This document shows positions 25,374 through 34,125 of a stretch of DNA of 64,000 nt, in pieces. Source of the stretch: Streptomyces sp. cg36 (GTDB taxonomy: Bacteria; Actinomycetota; Actinomycetes; Streptomycetales; Streptomycetaceae); NCBI RefSeq assembly GCF_041080675.1, contig NZ_CP163520.1, forward strand, positions 5,766,001 to 5,830,000. The letters run 5' to 3'. Below the pieces are notes generated by a model. The model was not told the origin of the DNA and ran no database searches. It saw nothing but the letters and a program-made list of their open reading frames with translations. The position numbers were made by a program, and so were the translations under genes. Numbering within the stretch: position 1 is the stretch's first letter; the number at the start of each line of letters is the position of its first letter.

Positions 25374-26009
25374 TCAGCGACCGCTGACCCGTCCGTGCAG
25401 CAGGCGCGACAGCGCCGCGTGCACATCGTCCAGCGAGCGCTCGCTCTGGAACGCCTGCCAGTCCAGCGCCGCCACCAGCACCATCCCCACCAGCGCCGCC
25501 GCGGTCAGCGGGATGTCGATCTCCTCGCTCAGCTCGCCCTCGGCGACGGCCTCGCGCAGCACCGTCTCCACCACCGCCACCGCGTCCTGGCGCACCACCA
25601 TCAAGGTGGACTGCCAGGCCCGGTTGGTGCGCCACAGCTCCGCCACGTACAGCTGGGTGAAGGCCGGGTAGAGGTGGATGAACTCCAGGCCCGCCCGGAT
25701 CATCGCGTCCAGCGCCTCGACCCGGGTGCCACCGCGCGCGCGGGTGGCGTCGGCGGCCTCCCGCAGCGAGGCGGTGAGCAGCCCGACGCCGTGCCGCAGC
25801 AACTCCTCGAACAGCTCGGTCTTGCTCTTGAAGTTGTAGTAGACCGTGCCCTTGGCGACGCCGGCCCGCTCCGCGATCTCGTCGACGGTGGTGGCGGAGA
25901 AGCCCTGCTCGGCGATGAGCGTCACCGCGGCCTCGTAGAGCTTCTGCCGGGTCGCCTGCCGTCTGGTGCTGCTGTCCATGCCGTCGATTCTCACAGGTCG
26001 TGTGCCCAT
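25374..26009 (-). CDS. TetR-family transcriptional regulator
   Basis: 211 residues from ATG 26009, which overlaps the stop of the upstream membrane gene (TGATG); an internal ATG at 25979 (201 residues) is also possible. N-terminal helix-turn-helix: AAVTLIAEQGFSATTVDEIA then AGVAKGTVYYNFKSKTELFE. The C-terminal ligand-binding domain has no recognisable specificity. It is the last gene of a three-gene operon with an ABC ATPase and a YhgE/Pip membrane protein. The palindrome ACTGACTGGTCAGT upstream of the first gene is its probable operator, giving autoregulation and ligand-induced export. Confidence 0.93.
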   Translation of the reverse strand: MGTRPVRIDGMDSSTRRQATRQKLYEAAVTLIAEQGFSATTVDEIAERAGVAKGTVYYNFKSKTELFEELLRHGVGLLTASLREAADATRARGGTRVEALDAMIRAGLEFIHLYPAFTQLYVAELWRTNRAWQSTLMVVRQDAVAVVETVLREAVAEGELSEEIDIPLTAAALVGMVLVAALDWQAFQSERSLDDVHAALSRLLHGRVSGR

Positions 26010-28093
26010 CACAGGCTCAGTTCGGGGTGCAGCCGGTCGAGCGTCCAGACCTGCTTCCGGCGGGCGGACAGGGCCGTCAGGGCGAGCGCGCCCGCCGTGA
26101 ACGCCACCAGCACCGCGCAGCCCTGCCACACCGGCCCGAGCCCGCCGCCGGTGATGAGCCGCCGCAGCCCCTCGACCACGTAACTCATCGGCAGGTACGG
26201 GTGGATCGCGTTGAAGAACGCCGGGCTCGTCTGCACCGGGTAGGTGCCGCCCGCCGAGGTCAGCTGGAGCATCAGCACCGCGAGCACCAGGATCCGCCCG
26301 GCCGCGCCGAAGCGGGCGTTGAGCCACTGCACGATCGCGGCGAAGCAGCAGGTCGTCAGGGCGAGGAAGCCGATCGTCCCGGCCGCCCGCTCCATCTGGA
26401 GCCCGAGCGCGAAGTGCAGCACCGACATCAGCGCGCCGACCTGGAGCACCCCGACCGCCGCCACCGGCAGCCAGCCCGCCAGCGCGATCCGCCACGCCGA
26501 GGCGCCCGCGGCGAGCGCCCGCCGGTTGAGCGGCTGGATCAGCATGTACGCGACCATCGCGCCGACCCAGAGGGAGAGCGGGATGAAGTACGGGGCGAAT
26601 CCGGTGCCGTAGTTGGGCGCCTTGTGCAGCGCGTCGGAGGCGAGCTTGACCGGGTCGGCCATCACGCCGGTGCGCTGGTCGCGGGCGTCCTTGTCGTAGT
26701 CGGGGATCTTGCCGACGCCGTCGTGCAGACCGCCCGCCAGCTGGGCCGAGCCGTCGGAGAGCTTCAGCAGGCCGCCGTCCAGGGTGCCCGCGCCCTTCTT
26801 GAGCCTGCCCACCCCCGTGTCCAGGTCCCCGGCGCCCGTCTTGGCCGAGGTGAGGCCGGTGTGCAGGGCGCCCGCGCCCTTGGCGACGTCCTTGGCGCCC
26901 TTGTTGAGGGCGTTGACGTCACGGACGGCCCGGTCGAGGTCGGTGGCGAGCGTCGGCGCGTTCTTGGCGAGCCTGCGCGCCTGCTCCTGGAGGGTGTCCA
27001 GGTTCCGGGCGAGCGTCTTGAAGTCGCTGTTCTGGTCCTGGACGATCCGGTTGAGGTCCTCGGCGAGGGTGGCCGCGGTGGCCGCCGCCTTCTTGGCGTT
27101 CTTCAGCGCGGGGCAGGCGGGGCCGGGGGTGGGGTCGGAGGCGCAGACCGAGGCGTACGCCGTGTTCAGGTCGTCGGACGCCTTGCGGGCGGCGGTCGCG
27201 GTGACCGGCGCCGCCTTGATCACCTCCTTGAGGTGCTCGCGCACCGGCCCCACCGAGTCGTCGACGAGCCGGGCCGTGTCCCCGATCGTCCTGGCGTTCT
27301 CCTTGAGGAACGGACGGGCCTTGTCCGCCGCCGTGTTGACCTTGTCGGCGAGTTCCTGGGTGCCCCCGGCGACCTGCCGGGCGCCGACCGCGAGGTCGGC
27401 CGAGCCGCTGTTGAGCTTCTTGATGCCGCCGGCCAGCTTGCCGCTGCCGTCCTTGGCGTCCGAGAGGCCGTCCGCGAGGTCCTTGGAGCCCTTCTTGGCC
27501 TTGCCGAGGCCGCCCTTGAGGTCGGCGGCGCCCTTGGCGGCCTTCTCGGTCTGGTCGTGCAGGTCCGAGAAGGAGATAAAGATCTTGTCCAGGAAGGTGC
27601 GGGACGCCTTGGCGGACGCGGCCGAGCGCACCTCGGAGAAGACGGTGCGCGAGATCGAGCCGACGATGTAGTTGTTGGCGTCGTTGGTGCGCACCTGGAG
27701 GGCGCCGGTCTCGGGGGAGTCCCCGGAGCTCGACGCGATCCTCTTGCTGAAGTCGGCGGGCATCGTCAGGGACAGGTAGTACGTGCCGTCCTCGACGCCC
27801 TTGCGCGCCTGCTCGTCGCTGACCTCGTGCCAGTCGAACGTCTTGCTCTCCCGCAGCTTCTCGGCGATCCCGTCGCCCGCCGCGATCCGCTGGCCGCCGG
27901 CGGTGGCGCCCCTGTCCTCGTTGACCAGGGCGACCGGCACCTTGTCGAGCCGTCCGTACGGGTCCCAGAACGACCACAGGTAGAGCGCCCCGTACAGCAG
28001 CGGCAGCAGCAGGAGCGCGACCAGCGCGGCGCGCGGCAGCTTCCCCCTCCCGAACCGCCGCAGCTCAAGCGCGGCCAGTCGTGGCGAACGCAT
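26009..28093 (-). CDS. YhgE/Pip-type ABC-2 membrane protein
   Basis: 694 residues. One N-terminal membrane helix (ALVALLLLPLLYGALYLWSF), a large extracellular region of about 450 residues rich in coiled-coil repeats (GAKDVAKGAGALHTGLTSA; LSDGSAQLAGGLHDG), and about five C-terminal helices of the ABC-2 permease type. This is the architecture of YhgE/Pip phage-infection and exporter proteins. Its start lies inside the ATPase gene (29-bp overlap), its stop overlaps tetR. Probably an exporter of a hydrophobic or cationic compound or an envelope protein; substrate unknown. Confidence 0.9.
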   Translation of the reverse strand: MRSPRLAALELRRFGRGKLPRAALVALLLLPLLYGALYLWSFWDPYGRLDKVPVALVNEDRGATAGGQRIAAGDGIAEKLRESKTFDWHEVSDEQARKGVEDGTYYLSLTMPADFSKRIASSSGDSPETGALQVRTNDANNYIVGSISRTVFSEVRSAASAKASRTFLDKIFISFSDLHDQTEKAAKGAADLKGGLGKAKKGSKDLADGLSDAKDGSGKLAGGIKKLNSGSADLAVGARQVAGGTQELADKVNTAADKARPFLKENARTIGDTARLVDDSVGPVREHLKEVIKAAPVTATAARKASDDLNTAYASVCASDPTPGPACPALKNAKKAAATAATLAEDLNRIVQDQNSDFKTLARNLDTLQEQARRLAKNAPTLATDLDRAVRDVNALNKGAKDVAKGAGALHTGLTSAKTGAGDLDTGVGRLKKGAGTLDGGLLKLSDGSAQLAGGLHDGVGKIPDYDKDARDQRTGVMADPVKLASDALHKAPNYGTGFAPYFIPLSLWVGAMVAYMLIQPLNRRALAAGASAWRIALAGWLPVAAVGVLQVGALMSVLHFALGLQMERAAGTIGFLALTTCCFAAIVQWLNARFGAAGRILVLAVLMLQLTSAGGTYPVQTSPAFFNAIHPYLPMSYVVEGLRRLITGGGLGPVWQGCAVLVAFTAGALALTALSARRKQVWTLDRLHPELSL

Positions 28094-28877
28094 CCCCCGC
28101 CCCCTCCTCGTGCTCGTCGTCCCGCTGGTCGTCGTGCTGTTCGTCCCGCTGTTCCGGCCGGTTCCTCCGGTCGGTGCCGCCTCCCGTACTTCGTACGGTG
28201 ACGTCGGCGGCGCCGGGCGCCTGGCTGCAGACCGCGATCACCGTGGTGCCCGCGTCCGCGACCGACCGCAGCAGCGCCCACGCCTCGGCGCGTTCGGCGT
28301 CGGAGAGCTTCAGGTCGGCGTCGTCGACGCCCACCAGCCGCGGCCCGCCCATCAGCGCCAGCGCCAGCGACAGCCGCAGCGCCTCCAGGCGCTCCAGGTC
28401 GCGCACCGAGGTGCGCTCGCCCTTGGGCAGCGTGGCCAGGTCCAGACCCGCGGCCTGCAGCGCGGCGTCGATCGCGGCCTTCGCCTCGGCGCGCCGCTCG
28501 GCGGGCGGGCGCAGCAGGGCGCGCACCGAGCCGTCGAAGCGCCGCCGCAGCAGCGCCCGCTCGCGCAGGTGCTCGGCGACGGTGAGGGCGGGGTCGAGCT
28601 CGCTGACCCCGGGGACCGGGCCCAGCGCGCTGAACCGGCGGACGGCGGCCATCCGGCGCGGCAGCCGCTCGCCGCCGACCCGGGCGCGGCCCTCGGTGGG
28701 CTTCATGCGGCCGGTGAGCGCGAGCAGCAGACAGGTGCGCCCGGAGCCGGAGGGGCCCTCGACGGCGACGAGCGAGCCGGGCGCCGCGTCCAGCCGCACG
28801 CCCCGGAAGACCCAGCCGCGCGGTCCCTTGAGCCCGAAGTCCTCGGCGGTGACGGCTGCCCCGTACGGGCTGTCCAC
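28065..28877 (-). CDS. ABC transporter ATP-binding protein, degenerate
   Basis: 270 residues from GTG 28877, with GGGGGGAA upstream. Walker A GPSGSGRT lies at 41-48 and Walker B LVGVDD at 181-186. The signature segment LERLEALRLSLALALMGG departs from LSGGQ, the residue after Walker B Asp is Asp rather than Glu, and no H-loop His is evident. ATP hydrolysis may therefore be weak or need a partner. The final ~35 residues are a charged Asp/Glu/His/Arg tail (EQRDEQHDDQRDDEHEE). First gene of the TetR-controlled operon. Confidence 0.88.
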   Translation of the reverse strand: MDSPYGAAVTAEDFGLKGPRGWVFRGVRLDAAPGSLVAVEGPSGSGRTCLLLALTGRMKPTEGRARVGGERLPRRMAAVRRFSALGPVPGVSELDPALTVAEHLRERALLRRRFDGSVRALLRPPAERRAEAKAAIDAALQAAGLDLATLPKGERTSVRDLERLEALRLSLALALMGGPRLVGVDDADLKLSDAERAEAWALLRSVADAGTTVIAVCSQAPGAADVTVRSTGGGTDRRNRPEQRDEQHDDQRDDEHEEGAGDAFATTGRA

Positions 28878-28895
28878 GTTCCCCCCATTCTTTGA

Positions 28896-28909
28896 ACTGA
28901 CTGGTCAGT
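28896..28909. promoter_or_regulatory. Probable TetR operator
   Basis: ACTGACTGGTCAGT is a palindrome with 6-bp arms and a 2-base centre, 19 bp before the GTG of the operon's first gene. Size and position suit the TetR-family regulator encoded at the operon's end. Confidence 0.7.
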
Positions 28910-29032
28910 ACAAAAGATAGCGCCGAACCCTCGTACGGGACAAAGGGGCAGGTCAGGGCCGATTGTCAGTGGGGGTCCGCACGATGGACACATACGGCCA
29001 CAGCGCCGTCACACGACGACAGGAGGTTCGTC

Positions 29033-29560
29033 ATGGCCAGCCATCGCGCGGCAGCCGCCCACCGGCGCCGCCCCACCGGCCCTGCCCCCTCACTGAACGG
29101 TCCGGCGAGCGACGTCCACCCGGTGCTGCGCCGGGACGGCGCGCCACCCGCCGCCCTCGATCTGCTCGCCCAGGCCCGCGGCGGTCTGGACGAGGCCGCC
29201 GTGCTCGACACCCCCAACGAGAGGTATGCGACGGCGCACCTGGCCGCGCTGCGCACCGCCGCCGCCGTCCTCGCCGCCCGGGGCCGGCCCGAGACGCATC
29301 CGCGCAGGCGGCAGCGGATCCGAAGTGCCTGGGAAGTCCTCCCCGAGATAGCGCCGGAGCTGACGGAGTGGTCCGCCCTGTTCGCCGCCGGGGCCACCCG
29401 CCGGGCCCGCGCCGAGGCGGGCATCCAGGGCGCGGCCACCGTCCGCGACGCCGACGACCTCGTCCGCGACGCCTCCATGTTCCTGCGGATCGTCGAGCGG
29501 CTCCTGGTGCTCCAGCCCCGGCTGCCCCAGCCGAGGACCCGGGAGCCGGACGCGGGGTGA
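29033..29560 (+). CDS. SAV_6107-family HEPN-domain protein
   Basis: 175 residues. A disordered basic N-terminus is followed by a helical domain (about 40-160) with LDLLAQARGGLDEAAVLDTPNERYATAH... and RSAWEVLPEIAPELTEWS, matching a family annotated as HEPN-like in Streptomyces. The start has AGGAGG about 8 bases upstream. HEPN folds include toxin RNases with RxxxxH; no clear RxxxxH is seen and no antitoxin neighbour exists, so nuclease activity is doubtful. Function unknown. Confidence 0.75.
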   Translation: MASHRAAAAHRRRPTGPAPSLNGPASDVHPVLRRDGAPPAALDLLAQARGGLDEAAVLDTPNERYATAHLAALRTAAAVLAARGRPETHPRRRQRIRSAWEVLPEIAPELTEWSALFAAGATRRARAEAGIQGAATVRDADDLVRDASMFLRIVERLLVLQPRLPQPRTREPDAG

Positions 29561-29741
29561 GCCGGGCGCGGGCGCCGCGCGGGGCGGCGGAGGAGCCACG
29601 GGGTGCGGCCGGGCAGGGCCGTACCAGGGTTGAGGTGCGCGGATGAGCGGGGCCGGGCCCGCGAGGCAATAGGGTGGACGGGTCTTCACCGATATTTGCC
29701 CCGCCGTCGCCCGGCGGCGCCGCGCCGAGGAGTCAACTGCC

Positions 29742-30500
29742 GTGCCGGACCCCATGCGCCCCCGCGCCTCTCTCCGTACCGCCGTGGTCTGGGAGGTCCT
29801 CAAGGACGCCCTCGACCGCCGGGTCAAGGCGACCGGGCGCGAGGCGCTGGACGTCCTGGACACCGGCGGCGGCTCGGGCAACTTCGCGGTGCCCGTCGCC
29901 CGCCTCGGCCACCGCGTCACCGTCGTCGACCCCAGCCCCAACGCGCTGTTCGCGCTGGAGCGCCGGGCCGCCGAGGCCGGCGTGGCCGACCGCGTCCACG
30001 GCGTCCAGGGCGATGTGCTCGGCCTCTTCGACGTGGTCGAGCGCGGCGGGTACGACGCGGTGCTCTGCCACGGCGTCCTGGAGTACGTGGAGGACCCGGC
30101 CGAGGGCGTGCGCAACGCGGTCGACGCGCTGCGCGAGGAGGGCGCGCTCAGCCTGCTCGCCGCCGGGCTCGGCGGCGCCGTGCTCGCCCGCGCGCTCGCG
30201 GGGCACTTCACCGAGGCCCGCCGGGCCCTGGGCGACCCGGCCGGGCGCTGGGGCGAGGGCGACCCGGTGCCGCGCCGCTTCACCGCCGAGCAGCTCACCG
30301 AGCTGGTCGCGGCGACCGGTGCGCGGGTGGGCGCGGTGCACGGCGTGCGCGTCTTCGCCGACCTCGTCCCCGGGGTCCTGGTCGACACCGAGCCCGGCGC
30401 GCTGGACGCGCTGCTCAAGCTGGAGGCGGCGGCGGCCGAGCTCGACGCGTTCCACGCCGTGGCGACGCAGCTGCACGTCCTGGGCGAGAAGCACGCCTGA
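29742..30500 (+). CDS. Class I SAM-dependent methyltransferase
   Basis: 252 residues from GTG 29742, preceded by GAGGAG. Motif I VLDTGGGSGNFAVPVA and VTVVDPSPNAL contact S-adenosylmethionine; the middle CHGVLEYVEDPAEGVRNAV resembles CmoA/UbiE-like enzymes. An alternative ATG lies at 29754. The conserved place next to the dcw cluster in Streptomyces suggests a housekeeping role, but the substrate is unknown. Confidence 0.88.
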   Translation: MPDPMRPRASLRTAVVWEVLKDALDRRVKATGREALDVLDTGGGSGNFAVPVARLGHRVTVVDPSPNALFALERRAAEAGVADRVHGVQGDVLGLFDVVERGGYDAVLCHGVLEYVEDPAEGVRNAVDALREEGALSLLAAGLGGAVLARALAGHFTEARRALGDPAGRWGEGDPVPRRFTAEQLTELVAATGARVGAVHGVRVFADLVPGVLVDTEPGALDALLKLEAAAAELDAFHAVATQLHVLGEKHA

Positions 30501-30970
30501 CGCGGCCCGGCCCCCTCCGCCGCCGGCTGCTCCACTCGGCGCCCCGGCCCCTCCGGGGGAGTGCCCGAGGGGTGCGCGGGGAGTGCGTGCGGGGTGCGGG
30601 CGGGGGTGTGCGCGGCGGCCGGGACCGGGGCGCCGCGCGCCGGTGCCCGAGCCCGTCCGCGGCGCCCCGGCCACCCCGGCGGGGCACGCCCGGCCGCCCC
30701 CGCCCTGATCAGCGAAGGCGTCCCGGACGGAGTACGGGCATGGAGTACGCCACAGGCCGCCCGATCGGCGGCTTCGCCCCGTATGATCGGGGTACGAGCT
30801 CCGGCATGGCGGGTCGGTCGATGGGGAATCCACTCCCCACCGGGCGAGCCGCCGTGGCGGCTCGGATTGGCGAATTGGCGTAGAGGGCGGGTTTCACGGG
30901 GGCGATTCCCTGCCTATCCTGAAGGGGCCGCATCCGGTCGCCCCCCGCGACCGACGAGTAGGAGGACTCC
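30501..30970. other. Intergenic region upstream of the DUF3040 gene
   Basis: 470 bp with no supported reading frame. The first 200 bp are extremely GC-rich. The later part has a perfect 9-bp palindrome CGAGCCGCC-GT-GGCGGCTCG at 30845-30864 and an AT-richer stretch GATTGGCGAATTGGCGTAGAG at 30864-30884. The promoter probably lies between 30880 and 30935 (CTATCC at 30914-30919). Confidence 0.45.
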
Positions 30971-31363
30971 GTGCCGCTCTCGGAGCACGAGCAGCGCATG
31001 CTCGAGCAGATGGAGCGAGCGCTGTACGCCGAAGATCCCAAGTTCGCGACAGCGCTTGAGGGAAGCGGGCTGCGTACGTATACCCGACGACGGGTCTACC
31101 AGGCGGTCGCTGGCTTCCTGGTGGGTATCGCGCTCCTCATGATTGGTATCGGGCAGGGGATCTGGATCAGCGTGGTCGGGTTCCTCATCATGCTCGGCTG
31201 TGCCGTGCTGGCCGTCACCGGCTGGCGCAAGGCGCCCCGGCGCGGTGAGCAGCCGGCGCGCGGTGGTGCGGCGGGCCGTCAGGCCGCGCGCGCACCGAAG
31301 CGTTCCATGATGGACCGCATCGAGCAGCGCTGGCAGCGGCGCCGCGACGAAGGCGGGCGCTAG
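30971..31363 (+). CDS. DUF3040 membrane protein
   Basis: 130 residues from GTG 30971, with GGAGGA upstream. N-terminal motif MPLSEHEQRMLEQMERALYA and LYAEDPKFATAL define DUF3040. Two membrane helices (VAGFLVGIALLMIGIGQGIW and SVVGFLIMLGCAVLAVTGW) are followed by a basic tail. DUF3040 genes commonly sit next to the actinobacterial dcw cluster, so a division or wall role is suspected but not shown. Confidence 0.88.
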   Translation: MPLSEHEQRMLEQMERALYAEDPKFATALEGSGLRTYTRRRVYQAVAGFLVGIALLMIGIGQGIWISVVGFLIMLGCAVLAVTGWRKAPRRGEQPARGGAAGRQAARAPKRSMMDRIEQRWQRRRDEGGR

Positions 31364-31701
31364 GCCCGGCGGCCCGCACCTGGATGTGACTGAGGGGTGA
31401 TCACCCGCGTGGTGATCACCCCTCAGTCGTACCCGGCCGCGCCGGAGGCATGTCCCGCCTGGCCACCCTGCATGGATGTCCGTCCCCGGTCGTCCTGGGT
31501 GTACGTCGTCCCCGGCCGTCCTGGCCGTACGTCATGACCGGCCGTCCCCGCCGTATGGCCCAGCCGTACATCCGGTCCGTACGGGTGGTCCCCCCGGACG
31601 CCTCTGCCGGACGGGGAGGTCGCGCGCGTGGGCCGACGGGGGAGGTGGGGGCGGTCGGACCGCCCCCACCCGGAGCCCCCGTCAGGCGCCCGGAGCCCCC
31701 G
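31364..31701. other. Intergenic region between convergent genes
   Basis: 338 bp between the DUF3040 stop and the transglutaminase stop. It holds the terminator at 31388-31428 and a 20-bp-period direct repeat near its right edge. From 31430 to 31660 there are several GTAC-rich segments but no supported gene. Confidence 0.5.
31388..31428. terminator. Strong bidirectional terminator hairpin
   Basis: GACTGAGGGGTGATCACC (31388-31405) pairs perfectly with 31411-31428, an 18-bp stem with a 5-base loop. It ends transcription of the DUF3040 gene and could also stop the opposing transglutaminase operon. Confidence 0.88.
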
Positions 31702-31706
31702 TCAGG
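31671..31706. repeat. Direct duplication around the transglutaminase stop codon
   Basis: The 16-mer CGGAGCCCCCGTCAGG occurs at 31671-31686 and again at 31691-31706, 20 bp apart. The second copy contains the stop codon region of the transglutaminase gene. Confidence 0.8.
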
Positions 31707-34125
31707 AGGAGCCCTCGGCCCCCTGCTCCGACGGCGGTGTCCGCCTCGGCACCAGCGCTTTCGCACGGGCCGCAAGGGAGCTCGTCAGGGCCTCCCGCCT
31801 GGCCGTCGCCGCCCACACCACCCGGGCGGCCGAACGCGGGGCGAGATCCGCCCGCAGTCGCACCCAGGCGGTGACCGACGCGCGCAGGCCCGCGCGGGCG
31901 CGCCGGGCGTCCTGCTCCAGGCCCTCCGTCGCGAGCGGCCGTGGCGCGTACAGCACCTGCTCCACCGCGGTCGCCGCCCGGTGCACCGACTCCGCCGCCT
32001 CCCCCTCCAGCTTGCCGAGCCGCACCATGCGCGCGGCGGCCCCGCGGGGGGTGAGCGACTCGTCGGGGGGCAGACCGTGGTCCCACGCCGTGTCGGTGAT
32101 CTCCCGCCACACCGCCAGCGTGGCGGCGGCCGGGTCGGCCTCGTGGCGGCTGCCCGGGGCGAGCCGCCTGGCGCGCACCCGGACCCGCCACAGCCAGGGC
32201 AGCAGCGGCAGCCCCAGCACGGCCAGCACCCCGAGGGCCACCGCCGCCACCGTGGCGAGCGGCGTACCGCCGTCACCGCCGCCCGTGACGACCGGCGCGA
32301 CCGGGCCGCCGCAGTCGTTCTGCTTGCGCATCTGCGCGGTGCAGGACGACGAGGGCGAGGGCGCGGCCGAGGGCTGCGCCGAGGGGCCGGCGGACGGCTT
32401 CGCGGGATCGGTGGGCGAGCCCGACGGGGCGTCCGGCCGGGTGTAGTCGGGCGCGGAGCCGCGCGAGGGGGTGGGCTCGAACCGGGTCCAGCCCACGCCC
32501 TCGAAGTACAGCTCGGGCCACGCGTGCGCGTCCCGCAGGCCCACCGACATCGTCCCGTCCGAGCGCGGGTCGCCGGGCGTGAAGCCCACCGCCACCCGGG
32601 CCGGTATGCCCAGGACGCGGGCCATGGCGGCCATCGAGAACGAGAAGTGGACGCAGAAGCCCTGCTTGTCCTTGAGGAACCGGGCGATCGCCTCCGTACC
32701 GCTGCCGGACTCCACCTGGGTGTCGTAGGTGAAGCCGCCGCGCACCGCGAACCAGTCCTGGAGCATCACGGCCCGCTGGTAGTCGCTGGTCGCGCCCCGG
32801 GTGATCCGTCTGGCGGTGCTGCTCACCACGGGCGGCAGGGACGAGGGGACCTTGGTGTACTCCGTGCGCAGCGCGGGCGGCGCGGGCGGCGCGGAGGCCA
32901 GCTGGTCGGCGGTCGGCCGCACCTGGAGGCTGGTGACCTGGTACTGCACCCCGCGGGTCGTCTGGCCCCGGTCGCCGACCAGGGTCCGCCCGACCGGCTC
33001 GAAGCGCCAGTGCCCGCCGATGTCGACCTTGGTCGCGGGGTAGGGCATCGGCAGCCAGTTCTGGGTGTACCAGCCGGCCGCCGAGACGCTGGTGCGGATC
33101 TCGGCGGTGCCGACCGACGGGCTCAGCCCCTCGGGCTGCGGCAGTACGTCCGGCACGTCCTTGATCTTGCGCTCGGACGACTTCCAGGAGGTGCCGTCGA
33201 ACTGGTCGAGCGCCACGATCCGCAGGTACATGTCCTGGGTGTCCTGCGTGTTGGTGCGGTAGCGCAGCACCTCGCGGTCCTCGGGCTGGTTGAGGCTGTT
33301 CTGGAGCGAGACCAGCGGATTGACCGCCGAGATGGTGCCGCCCGAACCGCCCTCGCCGCTGCCGCCGCCGGTGTCGCCGAAGAGCCCCGAGCCCATCGCG
33401 GGCAGCGCGGCCGGGATCACCAGGGCGATGCCGAGCGCGAGCGCCCCGATCCGCCGGCCGGTGCGCACCGGCGCCAGCGCGGCGCCGTCCGGCTCGAACA
33501 CGGCGGTCTGGGCGCGGCCCGGCCGCGCCGCCCCGCCGAACACCCGCCCCCACTGGGAGAGCCGGTCGCGGCCCTCGGCGAGCAGGAGCAGCAGATAGCC
33601 CGCGGACGCCAGCACGAACCACAGCCAGCTCGCCCCGCCGTCGGAGAGCCCCGCGGCCACCGAGTACAGCGCGAGCAGCGGAAGACCGGCCGGGGCGGCG
33701 CTGCGGAACGTCACCGCCAGCGCGTCCACCACCAGCCCGATCGCCAGGGTGCCGCCGACGACCAGCAGCTTGATGCCGTCGGTGGCCGGGGCCGGGATCG
33801 CGTACCGCCCGACGTCGTCGGCGCCCTGCTGGAGCAGCCGGTCGAGCTGCTCGAAGGCTTCCGGGCCCGGCAGCAGCCCGCCGAGCGCCTGGTCCCTGGC
33901 GAAGACCAGGGTCAGCAGCACCAGCGTCACCACGGCCTGGGCGAGGATCGTCAGCGGCCGGGCCAGCGGCACCCGCCGGGCCAGCGCGCCCACGCCGGTC
34001 TGGATCGCCAGCAGGAACGCGGCCTGCAGGATCCAGGCCGCCGGATTGACCAGCGGCAGCAGTGAGGTCGCCGCCATCATCGTGGCCGCGAAGGCGCACA
34101 GCGCCAGCCGTCCGCGCCCGCTCAT
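31702..34125 (-). CDS. TgpA-type membrane protein with transglutaminase-like domain
   Basis: 807 residues from ATG 34125, which overlaps the DUF58 stop (ATGA). About six N-terminal membrane helices (1-240) are followed by an extracellular region with a transglutaminase-like domain at about 480-570. The catalytic triad is visible as Cys in KQGFCVHFS, His in LRDAHAWPEL and the downstream acidic segment. A Pro/Ser-rich linker, one more helix (about 650-670) and a DUF4129-like cytoplasmic domain follow. The protein is the third gene of a MoxR-DUF58-TgpA operon, an arrangement seen widely in bacteria, perhaps for envelope protein maturation. Confidence 0.92.
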   Translation of the reverse strand: MSGRGRLALCAFAATMMAATSLLPLVNPAAWILQAAFLLAIQTGVGALARRVPLARPLTILAQAVVTLVLLTLVFARDQALGGLLPGPEAFEQLDRLLQQGADDVGRYAIPAPATDGIKLLVVGGTLAIGLVVDALAVTFRSAAPAGLPLLALYSVAAGLSDGGASWLWFVLASAGYLLLLLAEGRDRLSQWGRVFGGAARPGRAQTAVFEPDGAALAPVRTGRRIGALALGIALVIPAALPAMGSGLFGDTGGGSGEGGSGGTISAVNPLVSLQNSLNQPEDREVLRYRTNTQDTQDMYLRIVALDQFDGTSWKSSERKIKDVPDVLPQPEGLSPSVGTAEIRTSVSAAGWYTQNWLPMPYPATKVDIGGHWRFEPVGRTLVGDRGQTTRGVQYQVTSLQVRPTADQLASAPPAPPALRTEYTKVPSSLPPVVSSTARRITRGATSDYQRAVMLQDWFAVRGGFTYDTQVESGSGTEAIARFLKDKQGFCVHFSFSMAAMARVLGIPARVAVGFTPGDPRSDGTMSVGLRDAHAWPELYFEGVGWTRFEPTPSRGSAPDYTRPDAPSGSPTDPAKPSAGPSAQPSAAPSPSSSCTAQMRKQNDCGGPVAPVVTGGGDGGTPLATVAAVALGVLAVLGLPLLPWLWRVRVRARRLAPGSRHEADPAAATLAVWREITDTAWDHGLPPDESLTPRGAAARMVRLGKLEGEAAESVHRAATAVEQVLYAPRPLATEGLEQDARRARAGLRASVTAWVRLRADLAPRSAARVVWAATARREALTSSLAARAKALVPRRTPPSEQGAEGSS

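Noticed and set aside
25204..25671. 155-codon frame as a full gene
   Set aside because: Most of it is antisense to the TetR gene; only the first ~40 codons lie in non-coding sequence, so it is listed as a possible remnant only.
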